From NCBI GenBank assembly GCA_003171295.1, contig PMYF01000618.1, positions 1 to 5,553 of the forward strand: DNA of 5,553 bases, read 5' to 3'. The notes under the pieces are model-generated. The model searched no databases, had not been told where the DNA came from, and saw only the letters and a program-made list of their open reading frames with translations. Source of the stretch: Acidobacteriota bacterium (GTDB lineage: Bacteria > Acidobacteriota > Terriglobia > UBA7540). The position numbers were made by a program, and so were the translations under genes. Positions 1-5,550 of the stretch are shown piece by piece. How positions within the stretch are numbered: the first letter of the stretch is position 1; the number at the start of each line of letters is the position of its first letter.

Positions 1-406
1 TGGCCCACCCTGAAACCGAGGAGTTCAAGGAACACATCTCTCGATGCGCCGCACCTGGAAGATTCCGCCCTTTCCATTCCTCCGACGAATTCCGGCCCGG
101 GTTTGCTGAAACTGATAGTGAGGTTACAACCACCCACCGGGAGAATCAAGGCGCACCAAGAGGCAATTGAACGAAGGAACGCCAGGTCCCGGCCGCAATA
201 GAAGTGGCCACACGCCCCATCCGCAGGATGGCCCGCGCGCATGTTGTCACGTTCTCTTAAAGCCTTCTTCACCCAAGAATCACAACCGGCATGCACAATC
301 TCATCTTCTACCACCATAGTTCACTCTGGACTGTACACAGGACGGCTCGGGGACTCTCAACACTGACGGCGTTATCCGAGTGCTGGGTCTTCCTCGAATA
401 CACAAT
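1..406. other. Leader/intergenic region without a convincing gene
   Basis: No complete gene is supported here. A plus-strand frame is open from base 3 to a TGA at 168-170. Its first residues (AHPETEEFKEHISRCAAPG) look protein-like, but its GC-rich third-position pattern fades after about 13 codons, so it is at most the tail of an upstream gene. Another plus frame runs open from base 1 to a TAG at 199-201 and looks like chance. A 6-bp hairpin (CCATCC, 3-nt loop, GGATGG) lies at 217-231. I could not find a sigma70-type -35/-10 pair with good spacing for the downstream receptor gene. A TTGTCA at 244-249 lacks a suitable -10 partner. Confidence 0.5.
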
Positions 407-413
407 GAGGAGG
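407..413 (+). promoter_or_regulatory. Strong Shine-Dalgarno of the receptor gene
   Basis: GAGGAGG lies five bases before the ATG at 419, a near-ideal match and spacing. An in-frame TAA at 416-418 sits directly before the ATG, so no longer in-frame start is possible. Together they fix the start of the receptor gene. Confidence 0.9.
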
Positions 414-418
414 CTTAA

Positions 419-3400
419 ATGTTAAGAAAGCTAGGTTGGATTCTGTTCGTGGCTGCTCTCTCGTCCGGCGTTACATTTGCTCAGTCCACCCTCGGAACAA
501 TTCTGGGGACCGTAACAGATCAAACCGGCGCTGTGATCGCCAATGCCGAAGTGAGAATCACGAGCACTGATGAGGGGACGCTACGAACGTTGACGACGGA
601 TACGAGCGGCAACTTTGAAGCAGTCAACTCCAAGCCGGGGCGCTACCTGGTTGAAGCCAGCAATCCCGGCTTCAAGACTGCCTCGGTTCCTGGCGTCGAA
701 CTGGGAGCGCGTCAGACGCTGCGCGTTGACGTGGTGCTGCAAGTGGGAGACACCACGCAAAGGATCCAAGTTGAGGCCCAGCCCGGGACCATCAATACAG
801 AAACTGAAACGGTCTCCTCCGCTTACAACACCCTCCAGATCACCAACCTTCCGACCAACTACCGGGCCTCCGGCAATGGCAACAGTCCTTATTACTTGCT
901 GGAGATTCTCCCCGGGATTCAGAGCGATTCCGGCGGCAACCTTTCCATTCAAGGCGGGCTGCAGTCTCAGTCGCAATTCAGCGTGGACGGGATTTCCACC
1001 ACCGATACGACCGGCAACCAACCCCTGAGAAACGCGTTTCCTTCCGCGGAATCCATTGCCGAAATCAAGGTGCAGGGCGTAGGAAGCCCGGCGGAGTTTG
1101 GTGATCCCGGTGACGTGACCACTACCTCGAAGAGCGGTACCAACGGTCTGCACGGCTCCATGTTCTGGTACCACCAGAATGCGGCGCTCGACGCCATTCC
1201 CTTCGGCGCCACTTCCAAACCCGCCAAAATCGCCAATGATTTCGGCGGCAGTGCGGGCGGTCCGGTGATCATCCCGCACCTCTGCAATGGGACGAACAAG
1301 ACCTTCTTCTTCGGCGCTTTCGAAGGCTTCCGGCTGCCGCGCACGGGGGTGGTGCAGAACGAAGTTCCCACCCAGGCCATGCGGAACGGCGATGAGTCTT
1401 ATCTTTGTTCGTCAGGTTTCGACGCCTCCGGCGTTTGCAGGGACCGCGATTCGCTAGGCAATGTGATTGACCAGATCTACGATCCTTCCACAGCTCAGCC
1501 GTTCGTCGGCAATGTGATCCCGCCAGGGATGATCAACTCAGTGTCTCAAGGGATCCTCAAACTTTATCCTTTGCCGAACCATGGAACCGCCTTCACGAAC
1601 AACAATTTCAATGTGAACCGGCCCGCGAATTACGACTCCAATGGTTTCGACGTTCGGGGCGACCAGTACTTCGGCCCAAAGCTCTCGGTGTTCGGACGGT
1701 TCACTTATAAAAACATTAACCAATTGGCGCCCCAGGAGCTGCTGCTGCCCTCCAGTTCAGACTACGAGAGGGTGCGCATGCTCGTCACCTCGGCGACCTA
1801 CACGATCTCGCCGGGCCTTCTCAACGAGTTTCGCTTTGGATACACGAATGACAATTGGGGAAGCGCGAACCCGTTCGCAGGCCTCGCTTTCACGAATGCG
1901 CTGGGTTTGCAGAATATCAGCCCGACCATTTTCTTCAACGGCCTGCCCGAGGTCGACTTGCTGAACGCCACCAGCCTGAATGTTGACCGGATGAGTGGCA
2001 ACAACCAGGCGCGCACCATCGAGTTTGGCGACAACTTGAGTTGGGTGAAGGGCCGCCACACCTTCAAATTCGGAGTTGACTCACGCTCCATCCGCGCCGC
2101 GAGTCCGCTGGGCTTTTTTGGCGCCGACAACTACGGCACCTTCAACTTCGGCAATACGTTTACCACGAATGACTTCAGCGACTTCCTGGTGGGCCTCCCG
2201 AACGGCTCGGAGCTGGACAAAGTCAGCCAGGATAATGACGGTCGCAGCCGGCACTGGGCTCTTTTCGCACAGGATAGCTTCCGCCTCACGCCGCGATTGA
2301 CCCTGGAATACGGCCTGCGCTGGGAGCTCCACCCCGGCTATACCGACGCCGGCGGCAACATCGGCAATTTCGATAACAGCGTGCCGCTCTCGGGCCGGGT
2401 CGTCTATCCCGACGGCTTCGCCAACATCCTGGCTCCGGGATTCCTGCAGTCGTTCGACGCCTGCCCGAACCCGTCCATCCCCCTGACCGCGAGCGATCCC
2501 ACCACCCTTAATGGCGCCCCCTGCACGCCGGTCCTTACCGCTTCTCAGGCCGGCCTGCCCCAGGGTTTGCGCACAACCTCGAAGCGCTTCCTGCCGCGGT
2601 TCGGTTTTGCTTACAAGCCGTTTGATAGCGGTAAGACGGTGGTGCGCGGCGGCATAGGCTCCTACGAGGCCGCCAGCATGGGCTCCATCTACTACGCGCT
2701 CACCGGAACGTTGCAGTCCGACACGCGGCAGTATGTGAACGTTAGCACTGCCGGCGCCCCGATTTTCACCTGGCCGCAAACCACCACGGGAGGCAGCGGC
2801 CTCGGCGCGCCCCAATATGGCCAAGACTACTTCGGGACGGCCAACGACATTCAATGGAAGGAACCCTATTCCCTGCAGTGGAACCTGTCCGTGGAGCGCG
2901 AGATTGGTTATTCGACGGGGCTGCGCGTCTCCTACATCGGCATGAAGACCACCCAATTGGCCTGGTCGCCCAACTACAACCAGTCGCTGCCCTCCACTAT
3001 TCCTTACAACGACCAGCCTCTCAGCAGCCGCCCCTTTCCCAACTGGGGGGTGGTGAACACCCGGGCCATCGGCGCGACTGCCAACTATAACGCGCTGCAA
3101 GTCGAAGCCCACCGCCGTTTCGCCGCGGGGCTGACCTTCGACAGCACTTACACCTGGTCCAGGAACATGGCGGATAATCAGGGCCCCCAGGGCAACGGTG
3201 GCCTTTGCTCGGAGAACTCCTGCAACCGGTCGGCGGACCTCTATGATCGGCGCAGCGAGTACGGCAACACCTTTGGCCCGCGTACCCACAACTGGACGAC
3301 TACGCTGATCTACCAGCTCCCCATCGGTACAGGGAGGCGCTTTGCCAACACTTCCAACAAAATCGTGAATGGCGTAATGGGTGGATGGCAGACCAGCAAC

Positions 3401-3925
3401 ATTTTCCTGATTCAGTCCGGACCCTGGCTGACGCCGCTGTTCAGTGGCGGTGATCCCTCTGGAACAGGCTCGGGGATTGTCCATGGTCGCGCCCAACATC
3501 CTGACCGCGTGGGCCCCTGGGCGCCTGCAAGCCAGACCGCAGGGGAGTGGATCATGTCCAGCGCGTTCCTCTGCCCAGGGCCCACAGCGAATTGTGCAAT
3601 AGGCACAGGTGCGCAAGGGTCACCGGCTCCCATTGGCCGGTTTGGCACATCCGGGGTTGGCATTGTCGAAGGTCCCGGCACCGTCAACTGGGATTTCGGC
3701 ATGGCGAAGAGCTTCGCTCTTACCGAACGCGCCAAGCTGAAGGTCGAAGTTTCGTTTGTCAACTTTCTCAACCACGTCAACCTCGGTATTCCGGATATGA
3801 CGATTACCCATCCCAATAACCCCTCTCAGGGATTGTGTGGATTCGGATGCATCACATCGGCGCAGGGCTTGTACCAATTCGCCGGCGCCCGCTCCGGTCA
3901 GATCGGCGCGCGCATCGAATTCTGA
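419..3925 (+). CDS. Oar-like TonB-dependent receptor with carboxypeptidase-regulatory-like domain
   Basis: This is a probable outer-membrane beta-barrel protein of 1168 residues, a usual length for acidobacterial Oar-like receptors. Residues 1-21 form a signal peptide (MLRK, a hydrophobic core, then TFA before Q22). Residues about 25-110 match a CarboxypepD_reg/CnaB-like fold (LGTILGTVTDQTGAVIANAEV, TDTSGNF, PGRYLVEASNPGFK). Residues about 115-245 resemble the plug, with family hallmarks ITNLPTNYR, LEILPGIQ, FSVDGIST, SAESIAEIKV, AEFGDPGDV, TSKSGTNGLHGS. FGGSAGGPVI and KTFFFGAFEGFR follow. The rest is barrel with alternating strands, VEVSFVNFLNHVN near the end, and a terminal Phe typical of BamA-inserted proteins. 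No clear TonB box was found. Family members are thought to import large ligands or act at the cell surface; the ligand here is unknown. No SusD-like lipoprotein, TonB/ExbBD or enzyme gene adjoins it in the window. It appears monocistronic, with its own ribosome site and a terminator-like hairpin 24 bases after the stop. Eleven cysteines occur, all after residue 288 and mostly in close pairs. Confidence 0.93.
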   Translation: MLRKLGWILFVAALSSGVTFAQSTLGTILGTVTDQTGAVIANAEVRITSTDEGTLRTLTTDTSGNFEAVNSKPGRYLVEASNPGFKTASVPGVELGARQTLRVDVVLQVGDTTQRIQVEAQPGTINTETETVSSAYNTLQITNLPTNYRASGNGNSPYYLLEILPGIQSDSGGNLSIQGGLQSQSQFSVDGISTTDTTGNQPLRNAFPSAESIAEIKVQGVGSPAEFGDPGDVTTTSKSGTNGLHGSMFWYHQNAALDAIPFGATSKPAKIANDFGGSAGGPVIIPHLCNGTNKTFFFGAFEGFRLPRTGVVQNEVPTQAMRNGDESYLCSSGFDASGVCRDRDSLGNVIDQIYDPSTAQPFVGNVIPPGMINSVSQGILKLYPLPNHGTAFTNNNFNVNRPANYDSNGFDVRGDQYFGPKLSVFGRFTYKNINQLAPQELLLPSSSDYERVRMLVTSATYTISPGLLNEFRFGYTNDNWGSANPFAGLAFTNALGLQNISPTIFFNGLPEVDLLNATSLNVDRMSGNNQARTIEFGDNLSWVKGRHTFKFGVDSRSIRAASPLGFFGADNYGTFNFGNTFTTNDFSDFLVGLPNGSELDKVSQDNDGRSRHWALFAQDSFRLTPRLTLEYGLRWELHPGYTDAGGNIGNFDNSVPLSGRVVYPDGFANILAPGFLQSFDACPNPSIPLTASDPTTLNGAPCTPVLTASQAGLPQGLRTTSKRFLPRFGFAYKPFDSGKTVVRGGIGSYEAASMGSIYYALTGTLQSDTRQYVNVSTAGAPIFTWPQTTTGGSGLGAPQYGQDYFGTANDIQWKEPYSLQWNLSVEREIGYSTGLRVSYIGMKTTQLAWSPNYNQSLPSTIPYNDQPLSSRPFPNWGVVNTRAIGATANYNALQVEAHRRFAAGLTFDSTYTWSRNMADNQGPQGNGGLCSENSCNRSADLYDRRSEYGNTFGPRTHNWTTTLIYQLPIGTGRRFANTSNKIVNGVMGGWQTSNIFLIQSGPWLTPLFSGGDPSGTGSGIVHGRAQHPDRVGPWAPASQTAGEWIMSSAFLCPGPTANCAIGTGAQGSPAPIGRFGTSGVGIVEGPGTVNWDFGMAKSFALTERAKLKVEVSFVNFLNHVNLGIPDMTITHPNNPSQGLCGFGCITSAQGLYQFAGARSGQIGARIEF

Positions 3926-3949
3926 ACCTCCACGCCACTCGAATCCTCC

Positions 3950-3986
3950 AGCGCAGAGCGGAAAGCAATCCCTTCCGCTCTGCGCT
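3950..3986 (+). terminator. Terminator-like hairpin after the receptor gene
   Basis: A perfect 14-bp inverted repeat (AGCGCAGAGCGGAA with its complement) encloses a 9-base loop (3964-3972) and begins 24 bases after the TGA at 3923-3925. The sequence that follows is CTTGTCACTG, so the T-tract is weak. Position and stem stability fit an intrinsic terminator or an mRNA 3'-end stabilising hairpin for the receptor transcript. The symmetric stem could act in both directions. Confidence 0.75.
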
Positions 3987-3989
3987 CTT

Positions 3990-4210
3990 GTCACTGGCAG
4001 TGAGTTGCGATTCCCGCATCGAACGGCCAATCCCTTTGCCTTCTTCCCTAGGAAATTGCCCGCGAAAACGAATTTGAAATCGGAGTGATCCGTCTGGAGG
4101 TGGGAGGTTACTGCAAGAGCTGCCGTTCCACCCCGAGGAGGGATGGATCACCACGGGAAGCGCACAACGAGCCAGTGGAGCGGGTCGCGCAGAGCTGAAT
4201 TGAAGGGATC
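3990..4210. other. Intergenic stretch, nothing recognised
   Basis: No gene or repeat is supported here. A long plus-strand frame starts at an ATG at 4143, but the GAGGAGGG before it abuts the ATG with no spacing, and the frame then runs through palindromes and heptamer repeats, so it is treated as chance. Confidence 0.5.
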
Positions 4211-4218
4211 TAAAACTT

Positions 4219-4264
4219 GGGGGGTTCCCAAGCGAACCTTTGGACAAGGGTTTGGGAACCCCCC
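4219..4264. repeat. 13-bp perfect inverted repeat with inner arms
   Basis: GGGGGGTTCCCAA (4219-4231) is exactly complementary to TTGGGAACCCCCC (4252-4264) across a 20-base spacer. The spacer holds a second imperfect pair, AACCTT (4235-4240) against AAGGGTT (4246-4252) with one bulged G, which competes with the end of the outer stem. No T-tract follows, so a terminator is unlikely. It looks like a REP-type or MITE-derived palindrome, but no second copy is present in the window. Confidence 0.7.
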
Positions 4265-4369
4265 GTGGACCCCCAACCGAAGTTGCGGACCCGGACGGCA
4301 GTATAGAATAAGCCCGCCAGGGTTTCAACCAAGTGAGGACATCATGCGTGGCGTTACCTGGCGGGGTAG

Positions 4370-4396
4370 CGCGGACCCCCGTTGTTGGGGTCCGCG
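4370..4396. repeat. 10-bp hairpin palindrome
   Basis: CGCGGACCCC (4370-4379) pairs with GGGGTCCGCG (4387-4396) around a 7-base loop. The sequence after it is TTCTTCGTT, moderately T-rich. A related half-site, GGACCCCCAAC, lies at 4267-4277, which suggests that this segment and the preceding palindrome share a GGACCCC module. It is most likely part of a dispersed intergenic repeat, though weak terminator activity is possible. Confidence 0.6.
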
Positions 4397-4419
4397 GTTC
4401 TTCGTTAGGAAAAGCCGCA

Positions 4420-4438
4420 GACCTCAGCGACGGAGGTC
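4420..4438. repeat. Small hairpin GACCTC/GAGGTC
   Basis: A perfect 6-bp stem (4420-4425 with 4433-4438) has a 7-base loop. With A4419 bulged, GC at 4417-4418 also pairs with GC at 4439-4440. It lies 24 bases after the preceding hairpin, so the two may be parts of one folded repeat element. Confidence 0.45.
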
Positions 4439-4449
4439 GCTATGCTTGC

Positions 4450-4532
4450 TTTTCACTTTTGCCCTTTGCCTTTTGATTCTCTCTTGTGGCTCCCCCCCAC
4501 TGCACACCCGACTTTGCGTTTTGCGTTTTGAC
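4450..4532. repeat. Two degenerate heptanucleotide tandem arrays
   Basis: Array one (4450-4477) reads TTTTCAC, TTTTGCC, CTTTGCC, TTTTGAT in a strict 7-base register. Array two (4512-4532) reads CTTTGCG, TTTTGCG, TTTTGAC. Each is followed by a similar flank: CTTGTGGCTCCCCC at 4483-4496 and TTTGTGGCTCCGCC at 4538-4551. A larger unit of heptamers plus flank therefore appears to have been duplicated about 55 bases apart. Seven-base repeats of this kind usually arise by replication slippage in non-coding DNA. Confidence 0.65.
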
Positions 4533-4542
4533 TTTGATTTGT

Positions 4543-4584
4543 GGCTCCGCCGCGCCGGCAAGACCACGGCGCGGTGGAAAAGCC
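4543..4584. repeat. Strong GC-rich hairpin
   Basis: CCGCCGCGCCG (4547-4557) pairs with CGGCGCGGTGG (4567-4577) through ten Watson-Crick pairs and one G-T wobble around a 9-base loop. GGCT (4543-4546) and AGCC (4581-4584) extend the stem beyond an AAA bulge. This is one of the most stable structures in the intergenic region. No T-tract follows. It is probably a repeat-element palindrome. Confidence 0.65.
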
Positions 4585-4690
4585 GTCCCGATAAATCGGA
4601 GCGCTGCCACCGCCAAGATGCCCGATTGCTTGTGACATAGCTGCACCTTGCACCCTGGAATGGCGAGATTCTGCTGGACGTCAAAACTTA

Positions 4691-4771
4691 GTGCCTACGG
4701 GTAGGCACCAAATCGAGGCCCCACTTTACAAGCCCCTCGCGATTGTGCCTACCATAGAGGGGTAGGCCTAC
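4691..4771. repeat. Nested GTGCCTAC/GTAGGCAC palindrome cluster
   Basis: Four half-sites alternate. GTGCCTAC is at 4691-4698, GTAGGCAC at 4701-4708, GTGCCTACC at 4745-4753, and GGTAGGC at 4761-4767; the last runs into the perfect palindrome GTAGGCCTAC at 4762-4771. Sites 1:2 form a short hairpin. Sites 2:3 form a long stem extended by AATCG (4711-4715) with CGATT (4740-4744). Sites 3:4 form a 7-bp stem with a 7-base loop. The pairings exclude each other. A CGAGG/CCTCG pair (4714-4718 with 4735-4739) is a further alternative inside the long stem. Confidence 0.7.
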
Positions 4772-4800
4772 GCGCGTCGCGACAATCCGGCCACCGGTCG

Positions 4801-4840
4801 GCGCTCATCCCGACACAGATCATCGGGACAGGTAGAGCGC
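4801..4840. repeat. Two-part inverted repeat
   Basis: TCCCGA (4808-4813) pairs with TCGGGA (4823-4828) around a 9-base loop. Beyond an asymmetric internal loop, GCGCT (4801-4805) pairs with AGCGC (4836-4840). It overlaps the second copy of the GAGCGCTGCYAC element and is probably part of that repeat. Confidence 0.5.
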
Positions 4841-5110
4841 TGCTACAACTAGGCCGCCGCCAAGGCTGACCCTGCCTGACACGGGAGGGGCTTTTACGTC
4901 CCGAATCCAAAAACCGGAAATGACGGAAAAGAGGTTGGCTGCGCGGATGGCTCCCAACGACGAAAACGCGATGTTCCTGAAAATGGATGGAAGATTCCCG
5001 CCTGCGCCAATTGTGGCGGCTCACCAACACGCTGGTCAAGGTCCGAAACGGGGCGCTGACCCAAAGAGATGTTAAAAATGAAGATCGACCCGGGGATGTG
5101 TATGAAAATA

Positions 5111-5118
5111 AAGGAGAG
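5111..5118 (+). promoter_or_regulatory. Shine-Dalgarno-like site before the 17-residue mini-ORF
   Basis: AAGGAGAG lies nine bases before the ATG at 5128. It is the only good ribosome-site candidate in the right third of the window, and it makes internal initiation at 5128 plausible. Confidence 0.4.
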
Positions 5119-5127
5119 AGTGACATA

Positions 5128-5181
5128 ATGGCCGATAATTGGTCGGGCTTTTTGGCAGAACATATGCAGGTTTCGCGATAA
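5128..5181 (+). CDS. Possible 17-residue mini-ORF A
   Basis: ATG 5128 opens MADNWSGFLAEHMQVSR and stops at TAA 5179-5181. It is in the same frame as the second half of the broken gene, so it may simply be that protein's C-terminus. It has its own AAGGAGAG nine bases upstream. Its last base is the first base of the next ATG (TAATG), a layout typical of translational coupling. Whether it is translated cannot be told from sequence. Confidence 0.25.
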   Translation: MADNWSGFLAEHMQVSR

Positions 5182-5234
5182 TGGACGCCAATCGATCGGG
5201 TTTTTTGGCCGAAATTGCACCGAGGGCGCGATAA
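5181..5234 (+). CDS. Possible 17-residue mini-ORF B, coupled to A
   Basis: ATG 5181 overlaps the preceding stop by one base and opens MDANRSGFLAEIAPRAR, ending at TAA 5232-5234. It shares the block SGFLAE and the final Arg-stop with mini-ORF A. Within SGFLAE the two base differences (GGC/GGT and GCA/GCC) are both synonymous, a weak hint of selection on the peptide. The following unit has ATC in place of ATG, so the series stops here. Confidence 0.25.
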   Translation: MDANRSGFLAEIAPRAR

Positions 5235-5298
5235 TCGGGGCGAAATAGCGCCTTTAGAGCCTATGAAAAAGCCCATCGGAACTGTCATTCTGAGCCTG

Positions 5299-5319
5299 GA
5301 TAGCCGAACGCAGGCTATC
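5299..5319. repeat. Hairpin GATAGCC/GGCTATC
   Basis: A perfect 7-bp stem encloses a 7-base loop (5306-5312). An alternative 5-bp stem, GCCTG (5294-5298) with CAGGC (5311-5315), overlaps it. The preceding TGTCATTCTGAG (5283-5294) resembles from memory the end of a repeat widespread between acidobacterial genes; this recollection was not checked. Confidence 0.55.
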
Positions 5320-5325
5320 TGTGAT

Positions 5326-5397
5326 TCCAGAAAGTGGACGCGGCAAGCGTGTGATGAATTTATTGAATCCAAACAGCTTACGCGTCCACTTTCTGGA
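5326..5397. repeat. 17-bp perfect inverted repeat with structured spacer
   Basis: The arm at 5326-5342 (TCCAGAAAGTGGACGCG) is exactly complementary to 5381-5397. Pairing continues inward after a small internal loop with AAGC (5345-5348)/GCTT (5376-5379), then, past a bulged G, TGT (5350-5352)/ACA (5373-5375). This leaves an AT-rich 20-base loop (5353-5372). The whole fold is 72 bases. It lacks a T-tract and shows no integron attC core sites. It could be a MITE-like or REP-like unit, a structured RNA, or a protein-binding palindrome. Confidence 0.8.
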
Positions 5398-5491
5398 GAG
5401 CGTCGGACGACCCTGAACGGGACGTCGCCAGGGGGAGAAACTTGCCGTGGAGCGGACGATTTGCGAAGCTGGAAGAGACGTCGAACAGCAG
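5378..5491 (-). pseudogene. Possible C-terminal remnant of a minus-strand gene
   Basis: On the minus strand one frame is free of stops for 37 codons, from just inside a TAG (complement of 5492-5494) to a TAA (complement of 5378-5380). It begins LLFDVSSSFANRPLHGKFLP and ends DALQKVDA. About 28 of the 37 codons end in G or C, whereas a neighbouring frame over the same bases has about 17 of 38, so this looks more coding-like than chance. It has no start codon, is cut by the TAG, and its stop lies just inside the 17-bp inverted repeat. I do not recognise the family. Confidence 0.25.
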
Positions 5492-5529
5492 CTAAAGCCG
5501 TGGCGATGAGGGTGCCTTTGTGCCCGATG

Positions 5530-5550
5530 GAGAGCGTGGCTCCGGCTCTC
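5530..5550. repeat. Hairpin GAGAGC/GCTCTC at the right edge
   Basis: A perfect 6-bp stem encloses a 9-base loop containing GGCTCC. The preceding CAGCAGCTAAAGCCG (5486-5500) resembles from memory a motif frequent in acidobacterial intergenic repeats. The element probably continues beyond the window. Confidence 0.4.

Larger units (their letters stand above)
4599..4846. repeat. Two related copies of a short dispersed element
   Basis: GAGCGCTGCCAC at 4599-4610 recurs as GAGCGCTGCTAC at 4835-4846 (11 of 12 identical). Both are preceded by TCCCGAT/ATCGGGA-type half palindromes (4586-4592 and 4822-4828), and both are followed by a CGCCAAG. The spacing differs, so these look like truncated or rearranged copies of one palindromic element rather than a simple tandem duplication. 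Confidence 0.5.
4920..5181 (+). pseudogene. Frameshifted small gene of unknown function
   Basis: Two adjacent plus-strand frames read like one broken protein. From ATG 4920 the first frame gives MTEKRLAARMAPNDENAMFLK, with 15 of its first 21 codons ending in G or C. After about 4984 the coding pattern passes to the frame one base over, giving MEDSRLRQLWRLTNTLVKVR and then NGALTQRDVKNEDRPGDVYE, ending at TAA 5179-5181. The second frame has mostly G/C third positions up to about 5065. Restoring the frame near 4981-4990 would give a charged, soluble protein of roughly 85 residues with no signal peptide or membrane segment. No ribosome site precedes 4920, so the true start may lie further upstream; that frame is open back to at least 4860. 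I do not assign a family. The second half alone (ATG 4987) is a 64-residue frame that could be a separate small gene. Confidence 0.45.
5125..5242. repeat. 53-bp imperfect tandem repeat, two full units plus a start
   Basis: Unit A (5125-5177) and unit B (5178-5230) align without gaps at about 36 of 53 positions. The ATAATGG start, the TCGGGYTTTTTGGC core and the GCG end are conserved. A third unit begins with ATAATCGGGGCG at 5231 and then loses similarity. Conservation is concentrated in the first 36 bases of the unit. The pattern could be a duplicated coding segment, or a set of spaced protein-binding sites of the kind found at ends of some transposable elements. Confidence 0.7.

Noticed and set aside
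244..260. Sigma70 promoter for the receptor gene (TTGTCA ... TCTTAA)
   Set aside because: The spacing between the two hexamer-like sequences is far too short, and no -10-like sequence lies about 17 bases after TTGTCA.
2081..3616. 511-residue minus-strand ORF opposite the receptor
   Set aside because: It is a shadow of the GC-rich receptor codons, rich in Arg/Gly/Ala/Val with no domain pattern. The plus-strand protein explains the region fully.
4143..4640. 165-residue plus-strand ORF with a lipobox-like LILSCGS
   Set aside because: It runs through three or more palindromes and both heptamer arrays. The ribosome site abuts the ATG, composition is Arg/Cys-rich and low in protein-like pattern, and the hydrophobic stretch is simply the translated heptamer repeat.
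4691..4771. CRISPR array or tRNA
   Set aside because: The repeats are too short and irregularly spaced, with inverted rather than direct order, and no cloverleaf or CCA-end pattern is present.
5078..5128. 16-residue mini-ORF MKIDPGMCMKIKERVT ending in a TAATG
   Set aside because: It lies wholly inside the better-supported frame of the broken gene, has no ribosome site of its own, and shares no residues pattern with the two following mini-ORFs, so it is probably chance.
5326..5397. Integron attC site
   Set aside because: The arms are perfect rather than imperfect, and no GTTRRRY/RYYYAAC core sites flank the structure. No integrase or cassette is visible.
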